Shown: positions 55,566-64,000 of the stretch, piece after piece
Numbering within the stretch: position 1 is the first letter of the stretch
Layout: every line of letters starts with the position of its first letter
Source of the DNA: Pseudomonas sp. MUP55
GTDB taxonomy: Bacteria > Pseudomonadota > Gammaproteobacteria > Pseudomonadales > Pseudomonadaceae
Length of the DNA stretch: 64,000 bases
NCBI RefSeq assembly: GCF_034043515.1
Contig: NZ_CP138214.1
Coordinates: 3,906,001-3,970,000, forward strand
Reading direction: 5' to 3'
Notes under the pieces: generated by a model
What the model saw: the letters and a program-made list of their open reading frames with translations, nothing else
The model's database searches: none
Told to the model about the DNA's origin: nothing
Position numbers and translations under genes: made by a program

Positions 55566-58553
55566 TCAGGAGCGCCGGGCTGAACCCCAGGTCGAGGCAA
55601 GGGTGGTGTACCCGCGCCTGGCAAACGCCACGACAAAGCCGCGCCATTCGGTCAGTGATGCGATCAGGCCGCGGGCCGCCATGACAATCGTGCGAGTGCG
55701 AGGGCTTTGTGCGGCCTGGGGCAGGCCGGTCAGCGCAACGGCCAATGCCTCGACCCCAGTCGCGGCCCAGTACGTCCATACCTGATTGAACATTCTGCTC
55801 AGCCCGCCGTGCATCAGCGCGGCAGGGTCCGGCGCCTGCACGGTAAGGTCATGGGGATCGTGGGCGGCCGTGGAGCGACCGCTACGAATCATCGTTCCCA
55901 TCGCCCCACCGTAGGCCTCGATTGCAGGTGACACATTGGGCTGCATCAGCGCTGGCACTTCCCCGCCGTATACCGCGTTGGCGACGGTTGCGACCGCGTA
56001 CGCCGCCGTCGCGCCGGCAGTGCGGCCGACCCTGGCCCGCAGGGGCGTGCTGCCCCAGGATGCGCCGGTGCCGTGCCCACGCATGATCTGCTGCACCAGT
56101 TCCCTGGAGAGCGCGCGGACATGCCCGCTCAACCGCTGCACCGCCACAGGGTCCCAGCCTTCCTCGGTTTGAGCGCTCGGCGCGTCAAACTGGAGGGCAT
56201 AAGCAGCGCCCACGAGGCCTGCCGAAATAGCACCGATAGGCGGCGCAAAGCGTGTCCAGTTACCGGCGATACCGGTGCTCATATGCATCGTGGCCAAGGC
56301 GTCCAACGTCGCGACGGTATAACGCAAGGCCTGATTACGTTCCGGCGTGGCCTCGATGTTGCTGAATATCGCCAGATCGACGCCTGTGGCAACTGCATTG
56401 GCGATGTAGGTGGATAAACCATCGCGAATCGCGGCCGACGAGGCGGCTTGTATCCGCGGGCGCATGATCCACCCTATGTTTGCGAGCCGGCGGGTAATGG
56501 AAAGCCTGCCCATTTGTTTGTCCCGGGGCGCCTCCAGGGCTGGCGTTGCGGCCAGCCCTTGCGCATCGACCCGGGTGACAGGGTTACCGCCCACCATGGC
56601 GTACAGATTCAAGCCATCGGCATCACCAGTCGGATCCGGATTGATCCAGCGGCACAGCCACGGTGCGTAATACCTGAAGCCGTAATAGGACAGCCCGCTG
56701 GCATCGCGCTCCTTGCCCGAATAACGGATAAACCTGTAACTCGCCTCGCTGGCGTTTTTCGCCGCCCACCACGCGGTCCCGCCGTAGGGGTAATAACTTT
56801 CCTGGCTGAGCAGTTGCGCCTGCTCGCCCAGCTCCAGGCTGCTGCTGCCCAAGTGGTCGGACAAGCCGTAACGGATCTGCGCGTCCTTGCGCTCCCCCGA
56901 GGGATGGCGATCCCAAACCAGGACGCGGACGGTGGTCGTACCGGCATCGAGGTTAAGCACATTCAGTTGCTCGCCCGTTGCGCTGTCATGGCGAATTTCC
57001 AACCCCGGCAAGTAGCGCACCTCGGCCGTATGCACCACGCCCCGGGCATGGGAGACCCGACGTTTGAGCAGACGCTGGCCGGTGGCGTCGTAGGCGTAGC
57101 GTTCTTCATCGTCGTTGCCATCCTGGCGCCGCACCTGCGTGCACCGCATCAGTTGATTGCGCACATCCCAGCCCATCGTGTGGTCGCCTGCCAACGCTTG
57201 CAGATTGCCGTTGCGGTCAAAACCCTGGCCCAACCCCGGCGCGGCCTGGCCATCGGCCCGTGGCAGAAAATGATTGCTGCCTGCGGCCACGTTCATCTGC
57301 CGCGTGAAGCCCGTGCCGCTGCTGGGCACGTGCTGCAACGCGAGCACATTGCCCGCGGCGTCATAGCTGAACCGCTGGGTGTAGCGACGCCATACGCTGT
57401 CGTCAGTCGAGCCAAACGCTACGCTCGCCGGTAACGCCGGGCCTCCAGTGCTGCCGGCCGTTTCGCGGCCGGTGGCCTTGGTCAGTTGCGATAAGGTGTC
57501 GTACTCATAGAGGCTGGTCGAACTGATTTGGGTATTGCTGGACCACTGCGTCGGCTGGGCAAGGTCGTCGATCCGCACGACGTTGCCTACGCCGTCATAG
57601 TCGTAGCGCAGGTCTTGCAGCACGGCGCCCGATGGCGCGGGCAGACGCGCAGTGATTTGCCGCAAGCGGCCATCGAACGCGCGGTATTGCATGGCGCGCA
57701 CCACGCCGTTGCCGGCGCGTTCGCTGAGCACCTGGCCTGCGGCATTGTAACGGCGCTCGCCCAGCACCTGCTGACGTACGCCGCCTCTGGGCGTCACATG
57801 GATACTCGCCGGTTGGCCGTCAATGCCGTAGGCATAGTCGAAGCGATTGCCCTTGGCGTCCGTGTGATGCAGGCGTTCTCCCAGCGCGTTAAACCCAACG
57901 GATGTCTGGAACGTCTCGGGCTCCAGGCGCAGTTCGCGTTGCGCATCGGGCTGCGGCCAATCCAGCGCAGCACCCGCCAGCCTGAAGCGTCGGGTCTGCC
58001 GCACCACCTGGGCGTGCAGCCCATACAGCTCGTGGAACAACGAACCGCCGCCGTCATCGTGGCGAATCACCCGGCCGCAGCGATTGCGTGCAGCCTCTTC
58101 AGGCGAGGATGAGGCATAGGCCAGACGTTCGACGCACAGTGCTTGGGCGTCACCGGCCGCCTGTTCGAAGACGGCGACCGGCCGCAGACAGTGATCGTAG
58201 TGATGAGCCTGGTGCGCGCCGCGCCCATCCCACTCTTCCAGCAACTGCCCGGCTTCGCCCACCAGCGTCACCCGCCAGCCCGCGTCCACGCTGTCGGTGC
58301 GCAGCGCTTGTCCGCCCAGGCTATAGACCCTGCGTTGGTTGGGCGCAGTGTCGGGCTGGGAGCGTGACAACTGCAGCAAACGTGGGTCCCATTGCTCCAT
58401 CAGCAAGCCGGTACGGCCAAACACCTGACGATGAATGCGTACCTGCGGCTCGTCTTCTGCACGTGCGCGGTGGTAGCCGATGTTGCGAACAATTAACCCA
58501 CGCGGGTCGACCGCGGCCAGGGACGGCGTGTTTCGATGGACGGAATCAGACAT
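55566..58553 (-). CDS. TccC-type Rhs cargo of a Tc toxin, copy 2
   Basis: The 995-aa protein shares with copy 1 the N-terminal HRNTPSLAAVDPRGLIVRNI, the YD repeats and the core end RYSGKERDASGLSYYGFRYYAPWLCRW. It then has DPTG, 19 residues, DAQGL. The tail after about residue 665 (some 330 aa) is unrelated to that of copy 1. It starts with basic helices, is rich in Ala/Gly (AIRDGLSTYIANAVATGVD, TAGATAAYAVATVANAVYGG) and ends with a basic ARRGYTTLASTWGSARRS. I cannot assign an activity. It could be an alternative toxic payload for the same TcA/TcB. The gene is convergent with TcB and may have its own promoter in 58554-58690. Confidence 0.88.
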   Translation of the reverse strand: MSDSVHRNTPSLAAVDPRGLIVRNIGYHRARAEDEPQVRIHRQVFGRTGLLMEQWDPRLLQLSRSQPDTAPNQRRVYSLGGQALRTDSVDAGWRVTLVGEAGQLLEEWDGRGAHQAHHYDHCLRPVAVFEQAAGDAQALCVERLAYASSSPEEAARNRCGRVIRHDDGGGSLFHELYGLHAQVVRQTRRFRLAGAALDWPQPDAQRELRLEPETFQTSVGFNALGERLHHTDAKGNRFDYAYGIDGQPASIHVTPRGGVRQQVLGERRYNAAGQVLSERAGNGVVRAMQYRAFDGRLRQITARLPAPSGAVLQDLRYDYDGVGNVVRIDDLAQPTQWSSNTQISSTSLYEYDTLSQLTKATGRETAGSTGGPALPASVAFGSTDDSVWRRYTQRFSYDAAGNVLALQHVPSSGTGFTRQMNVAAGSNHFLPRADGQAAPGLGQGFDRNGNLQALAGDHTMGWDVRNQLMRCTQVRRQDGNDDEERYAYDATGQRLLKRRVSHARGVVHTAEVRYLPGLEIRHDSATGEQLNVLNLDAGTTTVRVLVWDRHPSGERKDAQIRYGLSDHLGSSSLELGEQAQLLSQESYYPYGGTAWWAAKNASEASYRFIRYSGKERDASGLSYYGFRYYAPWLCRWINPDPTGDADGLNLYAMVGGNPVTRVDAQGLAATPALEAPRDKQMGRLSITRRLANIGWIMRPRIQAASSAAIRDGLSTYIANAVATGVDLAIFSNIEATPERNQALRYTVATLDALATMHMSTGIAGNWTRFAPPIGAISAGLVGAAYALQFDAPSAQTEEGWDPVAVQRLSGHVRALSRELVQQIMRGHGTGASWGSTPLRARVGRTAGATAAYAVATVANAVYGGEVPALMQPNVSPAIEAYGGAMGTMIRSGRSTAAHDPHDLTVQAPDPAALMHGGLSRMFNQVWTYWAATGVEALAVALTGLPQAAQSPRTRTIVMAARGLIASLTEWRGFVVAFARRGYTTLASTWGSARRS

Positions 58554-58690
58554 GACCTCAAGACCTTATTGCTGAATAAGTAGTCCTGAAAGCCTAGGGA
58601 TAGGGGGCGGAGCAAGGTGGTGCTGGAGGATGTTTTGTGTATCCGGGTACTGGCATCGCCTCGACCCGCTCGCGCGGGCCGAGGCTGCGC

Positions 58691-58978
58691 TCAATGCCCG
58701 CCGGCGCAGGTCGGCGAGGCCGGCGCTGCGTCGATGTTCGCCCATTCTTCAGGCGTGTAGGTATGAAGCGCCAGCGCATGAAACTCGCTCATCAGGTCAC
58801 CCAGGCTGGCGTAGACCTTCTGGTGGCGCTTGACGCGATTGAGCCCCTCGAACTGCTGGCTGACCAGCACGGCCTTGAAGTGGGTCTGCAACCCACGGCT
58901 GTGCATGTGGCTCTCATCCAGCACGCTCAAGTGCTGCGGGCTCAGGGCGGCGAGTGCCGTTTCGATACGCTGTTGCAT
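58691..58978 (-). CDS. bolA: BolA-family protein
   Basis: The 95-aa protein has the BolA class II-like fold with the conserved HSRGLQTHFKAVLVSQQFEG and RHQKVYASLGDLM, ending EFHALALHTYTPEEW, in which the invariant C-terminal His is present. BolA proteins work with monothiol glutaredoxins in iron-sulfur handling and as transcription regulators of morphology. The ATG at 58978 is chosen since AGGA six bases upstream overlaps the alternative ATG at 58984. It is 12 bp downstream of the DUF2059 gene and so in one operon with it, in the order recalled for PA0857-PA0856. Confidence 0.88.
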   Translation of the reverse strand: MQQRIETALAALSPQHLSVLDESHMHSRGLQTHFKAVLVSQQFEGLNRVKRHQKVYASLGDLMSEFHALALHTYTPEEWANIDAAPASPTCAGGH

Positions 58979-58990
58979 GGTCATTCCTGT

Positions 58991-59509
58991 TTACTTCTTC
59001 TTGGCCGGTGCGGCTGCCTTGGGCGCCAGCTCGTTGGTCATGTCTTCCAGCAGCTTGTTCACCACCGGCACGGCGCTTTCCAGCTTGGCCTGGGTCATCT
59101 GGGCCGATTGCTGGGTCAGTTGCGGCATTTTTTCCAGGACTTTCTTGCCCAGTGGCGACTGGTAGAAGGCAACCAGGTCCTTGAGCTCCGATTCGCTGAA
59201 GTTGGTGGTGTAGAGCTTGACCATGTCCGGCTTCAGCTTCGGCCAGCCGATAGCCTGGTCCAGAGCGGCATTGGCCTTGGCCTGGTAGCTGTCGAGGACC
59301 GACTGCTTGGCGGCAGGCGCCTTGGTCTGTTCGAAACGCTGGGCGAACATTTGTTGCACTTGCATGTACACCGGGGTACCCAGCTTGTCAGCGTGGGCCA
59401 GGGTAAGGAAGGCTTCGGCACTGGCGTTGTGGCTGGCGGTATCGGCAAAAACCTGGCCGCTGGCGCAAACCAGAGCAACCGCGGTACAGATGGCACGAAG
59501 ACGAGTCAT
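58991..59509 (-). CDS. DUF2059 periplasmic protein
   Basis: The 172-aa protein has a signal peptide (RLRAICTAVALVCASGQVFA, cleavage near residue 22). A helical DUF2059 domain (about 80-150) includes YTTNFSESELKDLVAFYQSPLGKKVLEKMPQL cut by position; the key piece is FSESELKDLVAFYQSPLG. The lysine-rich tail is AAAPAKKK. The family is common and of unknown function, often acting in the envelope. It precedes bolA in the same operon. No catalytic residues are evident. Confidence 0.85.
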   Translation of the reverse strand: MTRLRAICTAVALVCASGQVFADTASHNASAEAFLTLAHADKLGTPVYMQVQQMFAQRFEQTKAPAAKQSVLDSYQAKANAALDQAIGWPKLKPDMVKLYTTNFSESELKDLVAFYQSPLGKKVLEKMPQLTQQSAQMTQAKLESAVPVVNKLLEDMTNELAPKAAAPAKKK

Positions 59510-59712
59510 CGAGTTTCCTTTTCTAGCAGGCGAGGTAAGACCCCAAGGGCGCCCATTCTGCGCCTAAAAAACCTCGCGGCTCAACCCCAGGCCTTGTCGG
59601 GCCTTGTCGGGCCTGGTTTTGCGCGGTGCAAATCCGATGAAGCGTGTTTTTTGGAACCCACTGGGCCGATCACAGCCTAAACTGCGCAAACGAACCTGAA
59701 GGAGTGTGCCCG

Positions 59713-61101
<1,389 letters not shown>

Positions 61102-61121
61102 AAGCCCAAGGCAAGTGTAAA

Positions 61122-61323
61122 TGTGGGAGGGCAAGCCCTAATGCCCGTCAGTTAAGGCGAACCCGCACCTGTGGCGAGGGAGCTTGCTCCCGCTGGACTG
61201 CGCAGCAGGCCCATTGTTTGGGGCCGCTTCGCGGCCCAGCGGGAGCAAGCTCCCTCGCCACAGGTTACTTCTCGCTTGTGCTGTTTCTTAACTGACTGGC
61301 ATTAGGGCTTGCCCCCTCCCACA
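61122..61323. repeat. Nested inverted repeats downstream of fumC
   Basis: The outer arms at 61122-61155 and 61288-61323 are inverted copies (GTGGGAGGGCAAGCCCTAATGCC and its complement), each bordered by CAGTTAA. An inner pair at 61169-61197 and 61238-61265 (GTGGCGAGGGAGCTTGCTCC and its complement) encloses a GGGCCGC-TTC-GCGGCCC hairpin at 61221-61237. It reads as one palindromic element inserted into another. Such elements are multi-copy in fluorescent pseudomonads. Confidence 0.85.
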
Positions 61324-61335
61324 TTTCGATCGAAA

Positions 61336-62292
61336 TCATGCAGCCATGCGCAATCGCCGAGCTTTGAGCCCGGCAATCAGCGACGGCGCCAGCGCCACCA
61401 TCGCCGAGCCGATCACCACCACCAACGCACCGAAATACCCCAGGGCATTGATCTCTTCGGCCTGCACAAAATCAGGCCACAGCCACGCCGCCACCGCCAC
61501 CGCGACAAAGGTTACCAACGGCGTCAGGGCCAGCGTCGCACTCACCCTCGATGCCTCCCAATGGGCCAGCGCCTCAGCAAACGCGCCGTAGGCCACCAGG
61601 GTATTCATGCAGCACGCCAGCAGCAGCCAGCCTTGCAGCGGACTCAGTTGCAGCGCCTCCAGCGGGTGCGCCCAGGGCGTGAGCAACACGGCGCAAAACA
61701 GGTAGATCACCATCATCACCTGCAACGAATTCCACACCGTCAGCAACTGCTTCTGGCCCAGGGCATAGAACACCCAGATGGTGGTCGCCAGCAGCACCGT
61801 CAGCACGCCGGCGGTGTAGGTGCCCATGGATGTGAGCAGTTCCACCAGGCGCTGGTTGAAGAACAGCCCGAAGCCGACGATCAGCACCATCAGACCCACG
61901 CCCTGCCCCAGGCTGAAACGCTCCCTGAACACGAACACACTGGCGACCATCAGAAAAATCGGCCCCATCTGCACCACCAGTTGCGCGGTGCCGGGGCTGA
62001 GCATTTTCAGGCCCACCAGGTACAACACGTAATTGCCGACCAGCCCGCACACGGCCATCGCCACCAGCCAACCGCCTCTGGGGCCGAGCACCTTGGGACT
62101 GGGCAAGCGCCGGGTCGCCGCGAGATAAACAAACAGGCAACTGCCGGCCACCATCAGGCGAAACCAGGTGACCGTGATCGGGTCCATCACCTGCAGCACC
62201 TGTTTGAGTTTGATCGGCAGAATGCCCCAGAGCAGCGCGGTCAGCAGGGTCAGGAAAAAACCATAGACCCAGCGGCCCGAAGAAATATGCAT
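61336..62292 (-). CDS. DMT-superfamily (EamA) transporter
   Basis: The 318-aa protein has ten predicted membrane helices in two EamA repeats (about residues 8-140 and 150-300). Family-like segments are TALLWGILPIKLKQVLQVM and LSPGTAQLVVQMGPIFLMV. Compared with the DMT protein at 1152 it shows little sequence resemblance, so it is not a recent duplicate. The start at 62292 is preferred because a longer frame to 62328 has no ribosome-binding site. The substrate is unknown. Confidence 0.85.
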   Translation of the reverse strand: MHISSGRWVYGFFLTLLTALLWGILPIKLKQVLQVMDPITVTWFRLMVAGSCLFVYLAATRRLPSPKVLGPRGGWLVAMAVCGLVGNYVLYLVGLKMLSPGTAQLVVQMGPIFLMVASVFVFRERFSLGQGVGLMVLIVGFGLFFNQRLVELLTSMGTYTAGVLTVLLATTIWVFYALGQKQLLTVWNSLQVMMVIYLFCAVLLTPWAHPLEALQLSPLQGWLLLACCMNTLVAYGAFAEALAHWEASRVSATLALTPLVTFVAVAVAAWLWPDFVQAEEINALGYFGALVVVIGSAMVALAPSLIAGLKARRLRMAA

Positions 62293-62365
62293 GAGTGCCC
62301 CAGATGCCAGAGGAAGTGGAACCGGCATTCTAGGGGCACGCAGTGGGCTTTGGGTATCACCGTGT

Positions 62366-63334
62366 TCAGGGCACGCCCATCACCAGCACCCCGCTGCCGG
62401 TGATGGGGCCGGCGGCCGGCAACGAGCCCGCTCGCCGGACCAGGGAAAACGTCACGTCGTCCGCGCCCGTGCTGTTGGTGATGCGGGTCAGGAACGAGCC
62501 GTTGACCTGTACGGGAACGCCCCCGCGCACAAGGGCCGTGCCCACGTCGGCATTGGTCATCAGCAGCAGGCGTGAATCGAACGCGGTGCGGGTACCCTTG
62601 TAGGTGATGGTGATCGGTGTATTGATCCCGCCATCCGGGCACGAATAGGTGAGCCTGCGGTTGCTGACGACGGAAGACGTCAGCGGGTCGGTGCCGATGG
62701 CACGCTGGTGCACGTTGCCGAAGTTGATCTCGATGGGGTTGTTGTTGTTGATCGTGCAGGTTGAAGGCGAGACGGAAAAGTTATTGGCGGCGATGTAGGT
62801 GAGCGCGAGGAGCGTGCTGCTGGTGTTGTAGTTGTTTGTCTGACGCAGGCGCAGCACGCCGAGATTGTCTCCTATTCGAACGTCGATAGGGTTCGTCGGG
62901 TTGTTGCGTATCAGAATGTAGGGCGTTACATCAATGGGCACGCCCACCCCGTTATTGGGCATGCCCGCCAAATGGATGTCATACGGTACCGGTGTGTTCA
63001 GGTAGGCACCGCTGATTCGCAAGCCTGTGCCCTGGTTGGCAAATTTTGGTCCGGGCGTCCACGGAGCACCGGCCTGAATCGCGGTCCTCCAGTAGTCCAT
63101 GAACGTCGGATAAGGCTGGCCCGGCGTGAACCGGCACTCCAACCGCGCGCCCTCAAGGAAGATACGGGAGTTGTCCGAACCCGGTTGCACCGTGACAGGC
63201 ACCTGCAGATTCAGCGTGCCGCCCGCCCCTACATGCACCCATCCCCCGCCATTCACGCGGCAATCGGCGGCTGACACAACGGTACTGGCACCGGCCGATA
63301 CAAGAAGCGCCAAGGCGCCAAATAGTCGTTTCAT
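62366..63334 (-). CDS. Chaperone-usher pilus tip adhesin (two-domain)
   Basis: The 322-aa secreted protein has a signal peptide (MKRLFGALALLVSAGASTV, cleavage near residue 22). The N-terminal receptor-binding domain (about 23-165, with DCRVNGGGWVHVGAGGTL) is followed by a pilin domain (about 170-322) with the Cys pair in SPSTCTINNNNPIEINFGNV and LTYSCPDGG. It ends FSLVRRAGS...GVLVMGVP, where the donor-groove strand is expected. This two-domain form is that of tip adhesins such as FimH or MrpH. It is the last gene of a pilus operon whose earlier genes are off the window. Confidence 0.82.
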   Translation of the reverse strand: MKRLFGALALLVSAGASTVVSAADCRVNGGGWVHVGAGGTLNLQVPVTVQPGSDNSRIFLEGARLECRFTPGQPYPTFMDYWRTAIQAGAPWTPGPKFANQGTGLRISGAYLNTPVPYDIHLAGMPNNGVGVPIDVTPYILIRNNPTNPIDVRIGDNLGVLRLRQTNNYNTSSTLLALTYIAANNFSVSPSTCTINNNNPIEINFGNVHQRAIGTDPLTSSVVSNRRLTYSCPDGGINTPITITYKGTRTAFDSRLLLMTNADVGTALVRGGVPVQVNGSFLTRITNSTGADDVTFSLVRRAGSLPAAGPITGSGVLVMGVP

Positions 63335-63371
63335 CTTGTTCTCTCGTTGCTCTGCTCTACCCAGACAAGCG

Positions 63372-63908
63372 CTATGGATAGTCCAGGGTAAAAGTGGAGG
63401 TCACCGTGTACGCACCGTGCCCGATGGTTTGATTGTTGAGGGCGGTCGGCTCGCCCTGCACATACGCCTTGAGTTCAATGGCGTTGCTGCCGTCGCTCAA
63501 CACCTGCTTGTCGCTGACGGTATTGAGGGGCAAGGGTTTATCGCCCAACGTCTCGATGCCGATGCCAATGCCCGAGGCGCCGCTGCCCGCGTCCAGTGCG
63601 AGCAAACCGGGAAGCTCTCTGTTCTGCGCGCCGCCGAACGTGATGGTCACTGAGTTGCCGATCGTGGTATCGCAGTCCTCCAGGTGCAGCTTGAAACGCT
63701 TACCCACCGAGCGCGTGTTGAGATAGAGGTGCTTGCTGGTAAGGTCCCAGAGTTCCAGCGCGATGGCTTCGTCGCCGGGGCGAAGGGTGCAGGCTTCTTC
63801 AACCAGATTGCCTTTGAAACTCAGGTTGTCCGCCGCGTACCCCATGGGTATCAGGCCGACGATGAACAGCAGCGCCAGGCCGTGCTTTTGAACCCGTTGA
63901 TATCGCAT
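63372..63908 (-). CDS. Fimbrial subunit, minor pilin
   Basis: The 178-aa protein has a signal peptide (about residues 1-25) and the chaperone-usher pilin pattern: LSFKGNLVEEACTLRPGDEAI with the first Cys, LEDCDTTIGNSVTITFGG with the second, and the terminal penultimate-Tyr-like end GAYTVTSTFTLDYP. It would join the pilus by donor-strand exchange in the periplasm. GGGAG precedes the ATG at 63908. It sits between an upstream pilin gene (63921-64000) and the tip adhesin in one operon. Confidence 0.88.
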   Translation of the reverse strand: MRYQRVQKHGLALLFIVGLIPMGYAADNLSFKGNLVEEACTLRPGDEAIALELWDLTSKHLYLNTRSVGKRFKLHLEDCDTTIGNSVTITFGGAQNRELPGLLALDAGSGASGIGIGIETLGDKPLPLNTVSDKQVLSDGSNAIELKAYVQGEPTALNNQTIGHGAYTVTSTFTLDYP

Positions 63909-63920
63909 CGATTCAGCTCC

Positions 63921-64000
63921 CTACTGGTATTCGGCCAATAACGTGGCCACCGCCGTGAATCGGGCGGGCGGCAGCGTTGCACCGGGCTGTTGCACCGGCA
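63921..64000 (-). CDS. 3' end of a further fimbrial subunit gene (cut by the window)
   Basis: The last 26 codons on the minus strand read PVQQPGATLPPARFTAVATL before a TAG at 63921-63923. The pattern FTAVATLLAEYQ is the usual C-terminal strand of chaperone-usher pilins. The stop lies 12 bases before the next pilin ATG. The rest of the gene is beyond the window. Confidence 0.7.
   Translation of the reverse strand, partial: PVQQPGATLPPARFTAVATLLAEYQ

Overview
The window looks like a chromosomal segment of a fluorescent-group Pseudomonas. The evidence is the high GC content with strong GC-skewed codon use, the palindromic intergenic repeats of the kind scattered through P. fluorescens-type genomes, and a gene order TenA-like / RbdA-like / ABC exporter / DsbA-like / trhO ... 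bolA / DUF2059 / fumC that, from memory, matches the PA0862-PA0854 block of P. aeruginosa. No replication, phage-structural or conjugation genes are visible, and no CRISPR array was seen.

Layout. Positions 1-9042 hold ordinary accessory metabolism and transport: the 3' part of a GlxA-type regulator, a DMT exporter, a small unknown protein, a frameshifted unknown gene, an MFS porter, a GabP-like permease, an OPT-family transporter and a glutathione S-transferase. Positions 9182-14905 encode one giant protein (about 1907 aa) of the dermonecrotic / MCF-like toxin type. It ends in two tandem ChaN/TIKI-like domains, only the second of which keeps the GExH motif. A chemoreceptor lies just upstream on the same strand. 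Positions 17304-22518 hold trmK, an FCD-type GntR regulator divergent from a glucarate transporter and glucarate dehydratase pair, and a HigBA-like toxin-antitoxin pair. Positions 22790-29565 hold a secreted metallo-hydrolase divergent from a second GlxA regulator, a hexapeptide-repeat acyltransferase, a decayed alpha/beta-hydrolase 3' end, a DUF2986 protein, an isochorismatase-like hydrolase with a third GlxA regulator, a YeeE/YedE sulfur transporter and a GNAT acetyltransferase. tRNA-Asn(GTT) lies at 29705-29780. A LysR regulator divergent from lldD follows, then a GGDEF protein with a strong sigma-54 promoter candidate, a TenA/PqqC-like protein, the RbdA-like GGDEF-EAL protein, an MsbA-type exporter, a DsbA-like protein and trhO.

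Positions 40158-58553 form an insecticidal-type Tc toxin locus. The A component is split into TccA-like (43260-46085) and TccB-like (46088-50905) genes, followed with a 4-bp overlap by the TcB gene (50902-55485). One TccC-type Rhs cargo gene sits on each side, both on the minus strand, with unrelated C-terminal tails that I cannot assign. The whole locus lies between trhO and bolA, genes that I recall as neighbours in P. aeruginosa, so it reads as an insertion. The TccB-like gene carries an AT-rich patch that suggests a domain exchange.

The right end (58691-64000) holds bolA, a DUF2059 protein, fumC, a nested pair of inverted repeats, a second DMT transporter and the 3' end of a chaperone-usher pilus operon with a two-domain tip adhesin. 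All calls come from reading the sequence. No database search was run, and family names are from recognition of motifs and lengths.
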